In this document: one piece after another, positions 37,900-49,175 of the stretch
Numbering within the stretch: the stretch's first letter is position 1
Layout: each line of letters starts with the position of its first letter
Origin: Progne subis subis
Lineage: Eukaryota; Chordata; Aves; Passeriformes; Hirundinidae
DNA length: 64,000 nucleotides
Assembly (NCBI GenBank): GCA_022316685.1
Contig: JAKJHU010000014.1
Location: 4,397,001-4,461,000 of the forward strand
Reading direction: 5' to 3'
Program-made: the position numbers and the translations under genes
Notes under the pieces: generated by a model
Databases searched by the model: none
What the model was told of the DNA's origin: nothing
What the model saw: the letters and a program-made list of their open reading frames with translations, nothing else

Positions 37900-38320
37900 C
37901 AGGCTTTCTGCACGCTTCATTTGTTGAAATCAATTTGAAATCAGCATTTTATATTGCAGGTCCAAGCCAATCTCATAATATTGCCACAGCATAATAAAAA
38001 ACTGTTGAAAATTTCTATTGCAATTCTTTCCTTGTAGTAATTAGTAACTAGTGTTTTGCATTATAGCATTACTTAAATTCAATTGCTTGACAGACTTGCT
38101 GCATTATTAAACTTTTTGCTCCCGGGGGTTCAGTTTCAATTTCTGGTTGTGGGGGTAGAACGTCAAGTGGCAATTTTCTGAAGTTCATTCTTGCTGGTGA
38201 GGACCAGAACCCCTCACTGATAACAAGTTCATTTGCTTCCAGGAAAGAAGCAAATGATTAGGGTTAATTCCCTCTGGCCTTCATTAGGGAACAGATAGGA
38301 GGCATCAAGTTGGTAACTTC
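37900..38320. other. candidate conserved non-coding element (enhancer-like)
   Basis: About 420 bp in two parts. The AT-core-rich left half (37920-38110) has TTGAAATCAATTTG, TAGTAATTAGTAAC and TTAAATTCAATTG words. The more GC-balanced right half (38115-38320) contains CATTTGCTTCC and GAAGCAAATG as an inverted repeat near 38230-38257. No frame is open. It resembles a composite enhancer; conservation is untested. Confidence 0.35.
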
Positions 38321-41300
38321 CACTATTTAAACATATTTAGCTTTAGCAAAAGAAGGCAAACAGCTTAAAAAGCATGATGATCATGTCCCTGTTGCATGTG
38401 TTGTCTGGAGCAGGGCTGTCAAAGGGGAGTGGAAGAGTGCTTTAAAGAACTGCTTTTATTCATCTGCAGTGAGGCAGTTGGAAGTAAAAGTGAGTCAGTC
38501 AGGGGCAAGGTCCCCAATGTGACGCTGATAAAGGATTTCCAGGCCTACTGATAAAAAACAGGAGGCAAATCCTGCCTTCATACACAGAAAACCCAGTGTG
38601 TGTGAGCAAAGGTAGACCACACCAGGCTTCTGCTAAGAAACACACCTTACTGCTAGCATTTCCAGTGAGAAATATATAATTAAAAATATAATATAATGGT
38701 ACATAGCATAAAAATCAAACTGTAATGTATAACACATTAAATATTTGCTCATACATTATACAAATTTTACACAAAGCACACACTCATTCTTACGCCAACA
38801 CTTCTGAAAGACACACCAATTATTTCTAGGGAACAGTCACAGCAGCAGCACAGGCCAGGATGTGTCTGGGATGATGCCACTGAGCCTCCCTGCTGTGATA
38901 ATGATCCATCTCATCATTTTAGGGATGGGAAAGGACAAAGAAATGCTGCTTCATTAAATACAGTAAATCATTTAAGGAGAGTAAAATTGTTCATCCCAGA
39001 ATAGTTTCCTTTAAAATATCTGTATGGCTGGGAAGCAAACTGCAAATCCTACCTTGTCTTACTAAAGAAGGAAGCCAACAAGGTTGAAAACTGATTTCTA
39101 AAGGGTGTTTATCATGTAATGATTCATTATTCTCTATTCTTTTCATTAGAGGAAAAAAAAAGAAAAAGCTCAAACCACACTTTATCATTTTATCTTTGTC
39201 TGTTCCTGGAGTAATCCAGGTATAAGAAGAGAAGTGACTCCACCAAAAAAACAGAGACAAATTCCTAAAATATACGTGTTTTAAGAGCATCCCTCAAGTT
39301 GTGAGTGCACATGGAGAGGTGTACAGGAGGGCAAAACCAGCAGGTAAAAGAAAAACAGATATTGCTTTAATCCTTGAACCACAAGCCTCAAGGATGAAGC
39401 TTTTTGTTCAAATGAGCAAGTAATTTATGGTAAATATCTTTGATCAACTTCGATATATCCCTAGGTATCTTCTCTCAAGGTCCTGCAGTCACGTGATGCT
39501 GCAGAGGATGAGATGTACATCATGCAGCTTTCCCTGCTCAGTTCCTCTTGTTACTATTTCTAGATATTTCTACTCTTCACAAACTCTTCTGCATTTCTTT
39601 AAGTGCTTGGGGGGGAGGTGTTTGTTTTTCTCAAAGGTTGCTATATTACATATAATTTTATTATGTAAAATCTTCCTTTTCTTATCCCTGACTACCATGC
39701 TACTCCCTCTTTCTCCCAGGCATTCCCCTGAATATTTGAGGCTTTGCTACATCAGGAAACCAGGAACACTGAAAATCAGGAGATTCTGACAAGGTAATCC
39801 CTAACTCAGCCTTTGTGCAGGCTCATTGGGAAATAAGCACCAGCGCCAAAATGATTCCATTGGTATGCTCTTACAGAGGAGAAAAACATCTCTGAACATG
39901 AAGCATAAAATACCACTAATCCTATGGTCAATGAAGAAGAATTGCCCATTCAGGTGCAGCAGATGTCACCAAATATCACCACATTTCCAAATTAAGCTGA
40001 TACAGACACCCAGACCCCTTCACCAGCAAGGATTGATGCTTCTTGAAACATCTGTCAGAACAGTCAGACAACAGAACACTTCTGCCTGTGTTGTCCACCT
40101 TTTACTTGGAAACTACTTCAGTTTCCAAATCTGTCCATTTAATTTTTTCCTAAGTTACAAACCAACCTTAAGAATATGTAAATAGAGTCATAATAAATGG
40201 AGAGCAACCAAATGAGGAGTGGTTAAGTTTAATACAAGCCAAAAGTGAAGATATTTTTATTAAAATTTTGGTTTTGAAGAATAAATTTTTTTCTTGGCCA
40301 TAGAGATGGCCAGATGCGAAACTCTGGGATTTTGCACCTGATCTGATTTTTTACCCTGAGTGTTCCAATTTAAAAGAAACCCATGATGATATTTCCAATC
40401 TGTCTCTTGCTCTTAAAGTGATCATATTCTCTCACGTGCCACTTTCAATGACACAGATTGGACATAGCCAGGATGAGAAAACACACATAGAAAATGATAT
40501 TTTAATAAGTAATGAGCCATACAAGTGATGAAATTATTAGCTATGTCTTTCAAACTTCAAACTTAGGAGCCCCAAGATTACCCCTGGCCTGAGCAAAGGT
40601 GTGACTCTCATGCAGCTTAGGAAGAGGAAGGTTTAGGAGCGGGGAAACACACAAATTACTAGGAGAACTCAAGCGTTCACAGATACAAGATGCTCTCTGT
40701 GGGTTATGTCAGGGAAACTTGTTATTCAAAAGCCATAAAGGAAAATATTCCCTCATCTGAGACCTTCTGCAGAATTTAAAAGAATACTGTTTTTCTTGAA
40801 CAAATCAAAGAAAATATAAAACCAAGAAGCTTTTCTGCAAGAAAACAAAGAAATGAAGAAAAAGCTTCAGCATTGACACAGTTCCCTGTCAAGCTATAGA
40901 TCTGAAACAGGAGGGCTCTTCCTAGGATGTGTGCCACAGAGGAATTAGAGCATATCTAGACCTTGCAGCGTGGTGCATCACTGTTTCCTGCACAATGTCA
41001 TGGTAAATTTGAAGTTAGAAGCTTCACTAAGATCTTCTAATATTAATTGTGTTGCCAGTTCTGTCTTCCAGAGTGAAATAACCAAATATTCAGCTACTGT
41101 GAGGGAGACTCTCCCTGTTTGGAGGTCCTGTGCTGTTAGTGCAATTCGCAGTAAATCAATATGTTCCATAATCTATACAGGGCATTTTCTTAAAAATTGC
41201 CACTGACCTATTTTACAAATATAACACACTGTGGGTTGAAGACAGGAAGAAAGGGAAAAATACTGGCGGGGGAAGTGAAAAACTACAGCGCAAGCCTAAG

Positions 41301-41636
41301 TAGTCTTTAATAAACACCAGCTGGTAATAAAATGGGGGTCTGAACAAAGTTCTATGAGCTTTTCTGTAAGTGATGGAGCTAAGAAAAGCAAGTCATTTCA
41401 AAACTCGGCTGGCTGCACCACTGCAGACCATAAACTTCATGAGTCATGGTGCCACCTTCACTGCATTTATTCTAAAATCAACTATTTCACTAGAAAAATA
41501 GCCTTTACACTTGATGTAACACAAAGTATGTTCCTTATTGATTTGAGTGTTGTTAGAAATTTCTACACATGTTGGTACCGGCTAAACAACAGAACAATTT
41601 GTTCTAGGTTTCAGTTCTTAAAAAAAATGGAATGAC
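38321..41636. other. non-coding interval, nothing recognised
   Basis: AT-rich DNA. The frames at 39427-39789 and 39826-40185 (120 and 119 codons) have no domain and biased composition. The opposed frames 40970-41206 (plus) and 40978-41169 (minus) overlap each other almost completely. The minus one has a protein-like residue mix but no family I recognise and no splice context. Confidence 0.5.
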
Positions 41637-41680
41637 AAAAAAACCAACCAACCAAACAAAACAACAGTAAAAAAAAGGAA
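41637..41680. repeat. A/C-rich low-complexity (ACCA)n-like tract
   Basis: About 44 bases composed almost entirely of A and C with three ACCA units, ending in an A-run. Low-complexity expansion. Confidence 0.8.
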
Positions 41681-44539
41681 CTTTCTTGCCTCTTCACTCG
41701 TGCAACATTATCCTGCTGAAAACTTACAGCAGAATTTAAAAACACAGCAGCTGTCACTTACCAGATTCTCCAGCACTCTTCTAAAGCCAGATAAGATGAA
41801 TACCAAAATCTCTAAGGACAGAATATAAACTGCAGTATAAACTGGGAAAATGTGAAACCGAATTCATTAAAATACATCAGGAGCTCTACTACCAGCTTAG
41901 AATGGATTGACTGAGGAGAAAATCCTGTGCACAACTTCCTGAAGTGCTGCTGGCAGGCAGCAGAGGCTGAACACGTGAAGAAACGATAACTAGAGAGACT
42001 GCAGAAGGCCTCGTGGCCATTTAAATACAAAGGCTGCAGACAACCCAGGCTGATTCTCCACAACTATTTTTACTGTTTTATTTCATTACTTTCCACAGCA
42101 AATGGCCAAGAACAGAAGGGCAGCAATATTCTTTTAAAGAGTTTCAGTGCCATCGCTACCTGCTGAAAAATTTGACTAAGTCAACTCATCACTTCACTTG
42201 TGTCCTTGCAAGGGGGAGAAACCTCTGTGACCATGATGTGCTCTGCCAAGGTTGCTGGTGGCAAGAGAGACCCTCAGGTGAGGGACACAAATACAAAGAT
42301 GCTGAGGATCTATTCATCTTTGCATACAATGAACCTTTCTGTCTAAATTCCCAGGCACACTGAGGCAGAATTAAATTATGAGTTATTCAACCAAACACCA
42401 TTCAATGAACTCATGGTAAAACTAGTTTAATACCCCTGGAACCCTGAATCATTATCCCATGCCCTTGAAATCTGTGCCTTCACAACAATTTTGAGCTCTG
42501 GCACTTTTCCTTGACATATTCCACCTAGGACTCTGAGTTTAAACTACAGAGGTACTTGCAAAATACATTCGACATTGCATTTTATCCCAGTTATCTAAAC
42601 ACATTAAGATATCCTAGAAAAATTACTTAGAGGAGGGGAGGGGGCTCTGGGCTGTGTAAATTGTATCCAATCTATCTGATTTGCTCATTTTATACCTTGC
42701 CAAAAAGCAAACAAATAAACAAATCATCTCCCAGCTGATCCAAATGGCCACATCTTCAAAAGTCCTTAGGGGAGAGCAGAAGAACAACGAATGTTTTGGA
42801 AATAAAACTATGTTAGCATAGCTGTATCAACAGAACCTTCAAATGAAAGCTATGAGCTTAAATTACACGCCACCCTACAAGAGATGCCTTTTGAATAAGG
42901 CAAAAATGGATTTGGATATCCAAAGTAACTCGTCCAAGTATCCAGACAGGAACACACAACTCACATTTGCCACTGGCAGCAACATTCCTGAGGCTTTTTA
43001 ACTAAGGAACATTGCCTCTGACAAAATCCAGACCATCTTCTGGATTTTCTTTGCCGACCAACCAAAATACTATATTTTGCAACATAATTCATTGCTGTTA
43101 CTTTCCTTATCCATGCTGGTTTTGCTTGCCTGATCTTTTGATATTAATTTTTTTCATTTTATTTGCTTAGATTCTTCCACTAATTATCTCAAGATATTTT
43201 CATCCATCACGGACTCATTAGAGTTGTCACAAGACCAGTCCTCCCATGTAAAAGTATGTATTTTTGTAAATTAGACACGCAAACATCCATGGCCTATTTA
43301 ATAGTTCCTAATTCTGCATGCAGAGAAGCAATGCAGAGACAGCCAGCTAAACCCATCAGTGCTCTGCTTCATGGTGTTTTTCCTGTAACAAAAGCACAAA
43401 ATATGATAAAGGGTTGAAATGGAGGCAGAGCTATGCTTAACTAATTATGATTAGGGAAAAAAAAACCAACCAAAAAACAAATTCATGACTGCCATTTGTC
43501 ACAACCTTAACTTTGAATTATGGGAGGGGTGTAACAAGACACCAGCACGACTTATCCCTAAACCAACACACACCATGTTGTCAGTCCCTTCTCGGAAATT
43601 CTTCTGGAGATAATGCTTCTGGGAATGACACTAATTAGTCACCAATCAACATTACCAGCTCTGAAACCGTGTTCCCAGAAACAGCATCTTTCTGCAGTGG
43701 CTTTTCCAGGAACAGCCCATGGTATGTTTCTACAGGCAGGCAAAAGATGCAATAGATACTTAAATATCCACAAGGCCGACAAGACCAGGCTCCTAAAAGG
43801 TGGAGACTTTGCTAAGGCCTGCTCTTTCAAAACAACACTTAGGAGTATGTTTTAGTCAGAGAAAACATTACTATTGATTAAACTGATACAATTTTTATCG
43901 AACTGGGCTCCTTTGCAGCACAAAAGTGCACACCATCTTTGTGCTGTGTAGCATATAAAAATCAGGAAACGGTGACTGATCTGTTTGCTTTGGCACGATG
44001 GAAGCTTTTGCAGCTGATCTGGAACAACAATCCAAGTCCTTTACCAGCATGAACAGACACCTTCCACAGCTTCCTTAACTGGATTTGGACCCCAACAGCA
44101 TCTTCAAAGGCAAACAGGAGAGAAGCGGGATGCCTAAAAGGCATCTGAACAGGTAACACACACTGACTTTATAGGGAATTAGGTCCCTAACTTGGTTAGG
44201 TGCCTTCTGAAAATCCAAGCTCCTGCACAGTTAGATGCCCAGGCAGCAGCAAATCTGGTTCTTGTTTTCGATAATTAAAGCTGTTGCATAAGTTACCAAT
44301 CCTTTTATCATTTCAATGGAACTCTAACTCCCTGCACAAAGATGCTACTTCCAAGTCACCACATCTGAATCCATTTTCCTACCCAGATTTCTGCAGCTGT
44401 TTTTTCTGCCCCTTAGAATCAGGCTCAAGCAGTGACTGGACGGGGGAGCAGCGCTTGAAGAGCAACAAATTTAATTTTACCACTAAAATTAAGGGGAAAG
44501 TCGCTCTGCTGTGCAGCATATTCACAGTCACTTGAAATC
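41681..44539. other. non-coding interval, nothing recognised
   Basis: AT-rich to moderate GC. Frames up to 83 codons occur on both strands (41812-42063 minus, 43613-43855 plus, 43639-43830 minus), mutually overlapping and without domains. Confidence 0.55.
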
Positions 44540-44790
44540 AGCTGAAGCATTTCAATTAGCATTAATGTCAGAATATGGCAGGGATGCTAATGTAAAATGA
44601 ACCCTTTACAAGTTTGTGTGGATTTCCTCACAGGTGTTGTAATTGATTTCCTTGTTAAAGCAGATCTTATTGCAACTTTGGGAAGAAGAATATACCATGA
44701 AATGATTATCTGCATTGAAAAAATTAATCAGAACTACAGTTTTATATACCTCATTGGACAGATTGAAGTGGGACGGGCTATTTTTAAGCA
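44540..44790. other. weak candidate conserved non-coding block
   Basis: Starts with TTTCAATTAGCATTAATG and GATGCTAATG homeodomain-type words and continues as complex sequence. A 93-codon plus frame (44597-44878) covers much of it but ends in a Lys-rich tail and has no recognised domain, so regulatory DNA or chance is preferred over an exon. Confidence 0.25.
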
Positions 44791-47740
44791 GTCTGAAAAA
44801 GTAAAAACTGTTTTATACAATTTATCATCCTTTAAAAGAGAAACAAAAAAATCTGTTTGGTATACTTTTCTTCTTTAGTAGATACTAGAAGTGCTTTCAA
44901 CAGAATGGAGCTGATATCCACCCCCCCCAAAATGCATAAATTTTGGTAAAAATATCAAAATATGTAAATTTTGCTTCAACCATGACTTGTTTACAAAGGG
45001 AATCAGAAATAAAGATAATTTTGAATGATGAAATTGCTAATTGACTCAATCAGTGAACAAAGGGCATGTTAAAAACTTTGCTGGATTCCAAGGGTAGATT
45101 GTACTGGGGATAACTTCAGCAACTCTGTGCCAGAAGAATGCTGAAAAATTCACTTGGAATGAAACCTGCAGGATGCATGTGCTGATTTTCATGAAGGCAA
45201 TGCGAATTGACTCATTTGAATCTTGGCTTTAGTTTAAGGCGTATTGGAAGATCAAAATATTTTGGGTAATGTGCCTGGCGGAGGTTCAGAAGGCATCCCT
45301 TCCACATCATCACTTCCCTTACTGACCAGGCTCCAACAGAAACCACAGCAATGAAAAGAAAGTGGAAGCAATCAAAGCTATCAGGATTTTACTTCTTAGC
45401 CCAATTAAAGAATGTGAAGAGTATTTTATTGAACTTCTGTTGTTTTTATTGGCAGTGACCATGAAGAGGCCGAAATGTTTTGGCAGTCATTAGACAATAA
45501 AATACTGCCAAAATATTACATCTAGAAGACCCATCAAATGTTGGAGTTAATGTAATATGTGCTCAATGCTCTTTTATTTTCCTGCCACATGGAATTTCTG
45601 CTGTCTTCTCCCTTTGTGCTTGTTAGGGAGAAAGAGGGAAGCAAAAATATTTAACGATTACTAGCTCAGACATCTTTAAAAGAGGGTTTCTTTGGTACAG
45701 GTAGATAGCAATGAGTGCTCATGTTCCAAAATTTATTCCTGCCTCATCATGGACACATTTAAATAGGAACACAGACCTATGGAATGTCCCTTGGCTCACT
45801 TGCTGAGAGCAAACTCTTAGCAAAATAAACCCACAAACAAAGGAAAAAAAAAACAAAAAAACCAACACACCACACACAAACTGTAAGTCTTTTATCAAAG
45901 ATATTATGGCACTTGTGCATCGAGAAACCTCACCAGTTTTGCCTCCACAAACGCTCTCAAGTGTCAATCAATGAGTATAAACACAGCTTTAAGTCAACCT
46001 TTTGGCTATTTCGTGATAGAGGATATGAAACAGTGAAAAAGATAAAGACATTGAGGATTGTAAGGCTGTTCTTCTGGTTAGTTTATTTTTCTCCCCTAGT
46101 GATGATATTTCTGTTTTCCTAGTTCCATTCCTCCCGTGCCCTACAAGGAAATACGACATGAGGAAAAGTACATGTGGCAATTTTCTAATCCCTCAAAAGG
46201 GCTTATTCATTGAAATATTCTTTAAAATGTAAAGTAATATATGTATCAACTACCAGTAGAATTTTCTAACAAGACTGCAAATGTAAAAAGAAATATATTC
46301 ATATCAAATTCTATTATCTATGCAAGATGGCTCAAGAACATATATATTCAGATGTGGCATATACAGCATCAGAAACTAGTAAAATACCAGATAATTATGA
46401 AGAAACAGCCAGCAGATTTGATTATAGATATGAAGCCTCTCAAGATTTTTATACTTATTTTAAGCAATGTTGGATTATGTGCCTGCACTGTTATTTCCAG
46501 AGCTGATGGAGAATGAACACAATATTTTTTTTAGTACTGCTTTCTGTGATAATTCTACTTCACATTTCCAGCTTGAGCTCCACTAAAATGCTAATGAAGA
46601 ATTGTTATGAGATGTTGAGAACAGGGTGGGGGGACATCTGCCAGGCAGAAGAATCATAACAACCTTCACGTCTGCTAGACCTGGACCTGCATCAGGGTCT
46701 GGTGTGAGGCCAGGAACAGCAATTCAGCCAAGCCCAGAGGAGAGGTTTCTGCCTGAAACTTGCACACAAAAGCAGCAAAACCAGGAGAAGGAGCATGAGC
46801 AGTGAGGGGAGGATGCTTGGGTAGAGCTGTGCGGTGATGACCTGCATCAGCTCTCTGTGTCTCCACTGGTTAGTGGCAGCTCTTACCCAGAACACAGTAT
46901 TGCTGGTTTTTAAAACCAACATTTTCTTTGGTTGGGCTAACCTTCTGCTAGAAATTTGAACATATCTTAGAGTGGGAAACACCATTTCAAAAGTTGTGTT
47001 TGTTACAACATATTCCCAAGCTTTCCTTCAATGGAATGAAAATACAGTAATTTATGTCAGGATCCTGAGATGACAATGACAACAAAACAAGATTAATAAC
47101 TGCTACAAACACCTTGCCAAAGAAAGTCATTCGGTTAATGCTACAGAGAATGTCCCTGCCAACCCACCAAAGAAAAAAAAGCACAATTCAGAGATTGCTT
47201 CCTTTACTCAGTGTAAGTATATTTAGCAAAGTCCCTGGATCAGAAACAGAGATGACAAATGTTGGTGAAAATTAGAGTAGGAAATGGGACAAAAGCAGAG
47301 AAAATGGGTATAAATTGACAAAAAAAAAAAAAAGTAGTTTAGAATCTAACTCCTAAAAATGGCTATGACATGGAATGTGAGACAAGTGATGACCCTCTGG
47401 CATTTTGCTGAGAAAATTTTGAACTGATGAAACAATTCTTATTCGTGCTTCTCTCTACTTGGAAACTGAGATGTCTCCATGATTTCTAAGTGCACACGTA
47501 GAGATTTGTGAAAGTACTTAAGAAAGACTCATAGTCCTCAACAGCCACACAATTTATTAGATCAAAATTGCAAACATGCCAACTGCTCAGCAGAATGTTA
47601 GTATACAGAGTAGGGGCAAAAGGGAGAAAAAAAAAAAAAGGCTAAAATTGTACTAAAAGCACTATAAAATTTGTAGCTTTTTTTTTTTAATATAGACTCA
47701 TTTTTTGAAGAAGCAGACATGCCACTTTGACAACATAACC
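44791..47740. other. non-coding interval with simple tracts
   Basis: AT-rich DNA holding A/C-rich simple sequence at 45843-45880, a C-run near 44920 and A-runs at 47320-47333 and 47627-47639, plus a T-run at 47678-47688. A GC-richer patch at 46625-46870 yields opposing frames; the minus frame 46692-46985 contains a Leu-only hydrophobic run but no domain. Confidence 0.5.
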
Positions 47741-47771
47741 AGGCACATTTTAACCTAGGCACATTTTAACC
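47741..47771. repeat. 15-16-bp tandem duplication
   Basis: AGGCACATTTTAACC occurs at 47741-47755 and again at 47757-47771, separated by a single T. This near-perfect two-copy duplication looks recent. Confidence 0.9.
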
Positions 47772-47819
47772 AAAACTTCATAAAAAATAAAAGGTATTCA
47801 GTGAATAATAATGGGAAAG

Positions 47820-48060
47820 TATTACATTTATTTAATCCCTCACACAATGGAACCAATGTGCCTACCAATTGGGCTATTCACACATAAATTGTATTTAATG
47901 GCTTCCTGTTAATATGCTGTAGTTATATAATGAAACCCCAGCAATTTTGCAGCTCAAACATCTGCATTCCTCTACTGCCATCAAACTGAGCAGTAACTGA
48001 GTCAGGAAAGGACATTTGACCTTGGAGTTTTAAATTTTGATTATTCCACCACGTCACAAA
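47820..48060. other. candidate conserved non-coding element
   Basis: About 240 bp with CCAATTGGGCTATT, AATGGCTTCCTGTTAATATG and CTACTGCCATCAAAC words, no simple sequence and no open frame, lying between A/T-run-rich DNA and a G-run. Composition suggests constraint; this is unproven. Confidence 0.28.
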
Positions 48061-49152
48061 AAGATGCAAAGTCATCTGCAATTTTCTTTCTCTTAAAGGG
48101 GGGAGGCAGTAATAGACCTCACATTTTAGTAGTTTAGAACTGATGCAATTTCACAGAATCAATTACAAAATTGAGGTTCATTTCAATACAAACTGGATCT
48201 GGTGATTTCTGCAATGGTCTTTTGGCACAAAATTGGTCACGTGAAGGGAAAAGACAATAAATCATCAATAAATTCATAAATTTTCATTCTGAAATCTAGA
48301 AAAATGGAGGAAGCAGAGCCTTAGCTCACACAGATTCAATTTTTTAATTGTGTGTTTCACTAACCATAAGCCATTTAACTAATAAGCAATTCAGAATTCT
48401 GTCAGAGGAGGATCTGTTGCTGTATTGTATTACACGTGCAGCATACAGCAGGTAGGTTTACTGATACACACCTTATTCCTACACTATTTAAAGGAGGCAA
48501 GTCTGGACCACATGATATTTTCAGGGGATTTTCAGAGCTTTGTGCTTTACCTGGAACATGCAGCACGTGGCACAATGAATTCCTGGCTCGATTGTAACAA
48601 CCGGTATTTGAGATGTTACACAGAAACAATTATTTTTCTTGGCCTAAAGGTCTATCATGCAAACTCATCTAGCAAAGAAGAGGCTTCCTCTGAGCCAAAA
48701 CTATTACCAAAAAAAACAAAGCCCCCTGCCAAGTCGTGTTTCATCTCTGTGTCTATGTCTTTGCAGAGAGGAAACAAATGCCTCCACATCCCATAGTGGC
48801 ATCTACAGCAGAGAGCTGTCCTGGTGTCACAGCACAGCCCATGACAGCTCCAATCAAGACAATTCCAACTCCAGTAAGCACATCACACATCTTACAGGCA
48901 GCACCGCTCCCCTGCACTCGAGGAGATGAAAAGCTGGCTCGGTACAGAGGTGGCTGGTGGAGAACAAAGCTTTAATTAACGAGACAGAGACGCTGAACTT
49001 CAATAGATTCTAAACTATGTGTTTGATTCTTAAATACCGAACTAGCTTGCAAGTCCTTGAGCTCATGCTTGAGTACACCATAAGGGCCTTTTCATGTAAT
49101 TTAAGATTCAATCAAGCAGCAGCATCTCACTGCAGTGCTCTTCAACAAAGAC
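48061..49152. other. non-coding interval, nothing recognised
   Basis: Contains overlapping frames in three registers at 48425-48975 (up to 123 codons). That reflects a stop-poor stretch of moderate GC, and no domain is recognisable in any of them. Confidence 0.5.
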
Positions 49153-49175
49153 TCATAGGATGGCTTGGGTTGGTG
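49153..49175 (-). mobile_element. possible CR1 3'-end remnant
   Basis: TCATAGGATGGCTTGGGTTGG closely resembles the reverse complement of the CR1 3' terminus (8-bp unit followed by the 'tgggttgga' segment). Nothing beyond about 23 bp matches by eye, so this is either a very short remnant or chance. Confidence 0.35.

Noticed and set aside
39427..40185. Two consecutive plus frames of 120 and 119 codons
   Set aside because: Cys/Phe/Leu-rich and Lys/Gln-rich compositions typical of translated non-coding DNA; no domains and no operon-like logic in a vertebrate genome.
40978..41169. 63-codon minus-strand frame with a plausible globular composition
   Set aside because: It begins just after an in-frame stop, overlaps an opposed plus frame (40970-41206) almost completely and matches nothing I know. 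Codon-substitution analysis across birds would decide.
46692..46985. Minus frame with a Leu-rich hydrophobic run, as if a membrane segment
   Set aside because: The run comes from a CAG/GAG-like low-complexity stretch near 46780-46810; no signal-peptide or domain context.
48148..48180. CACAGAATCAATT as a possible CR1 terminus
   Set aside because: Only one 8-bp unit matches and nothing CR1-like follows, so chance is likelier.
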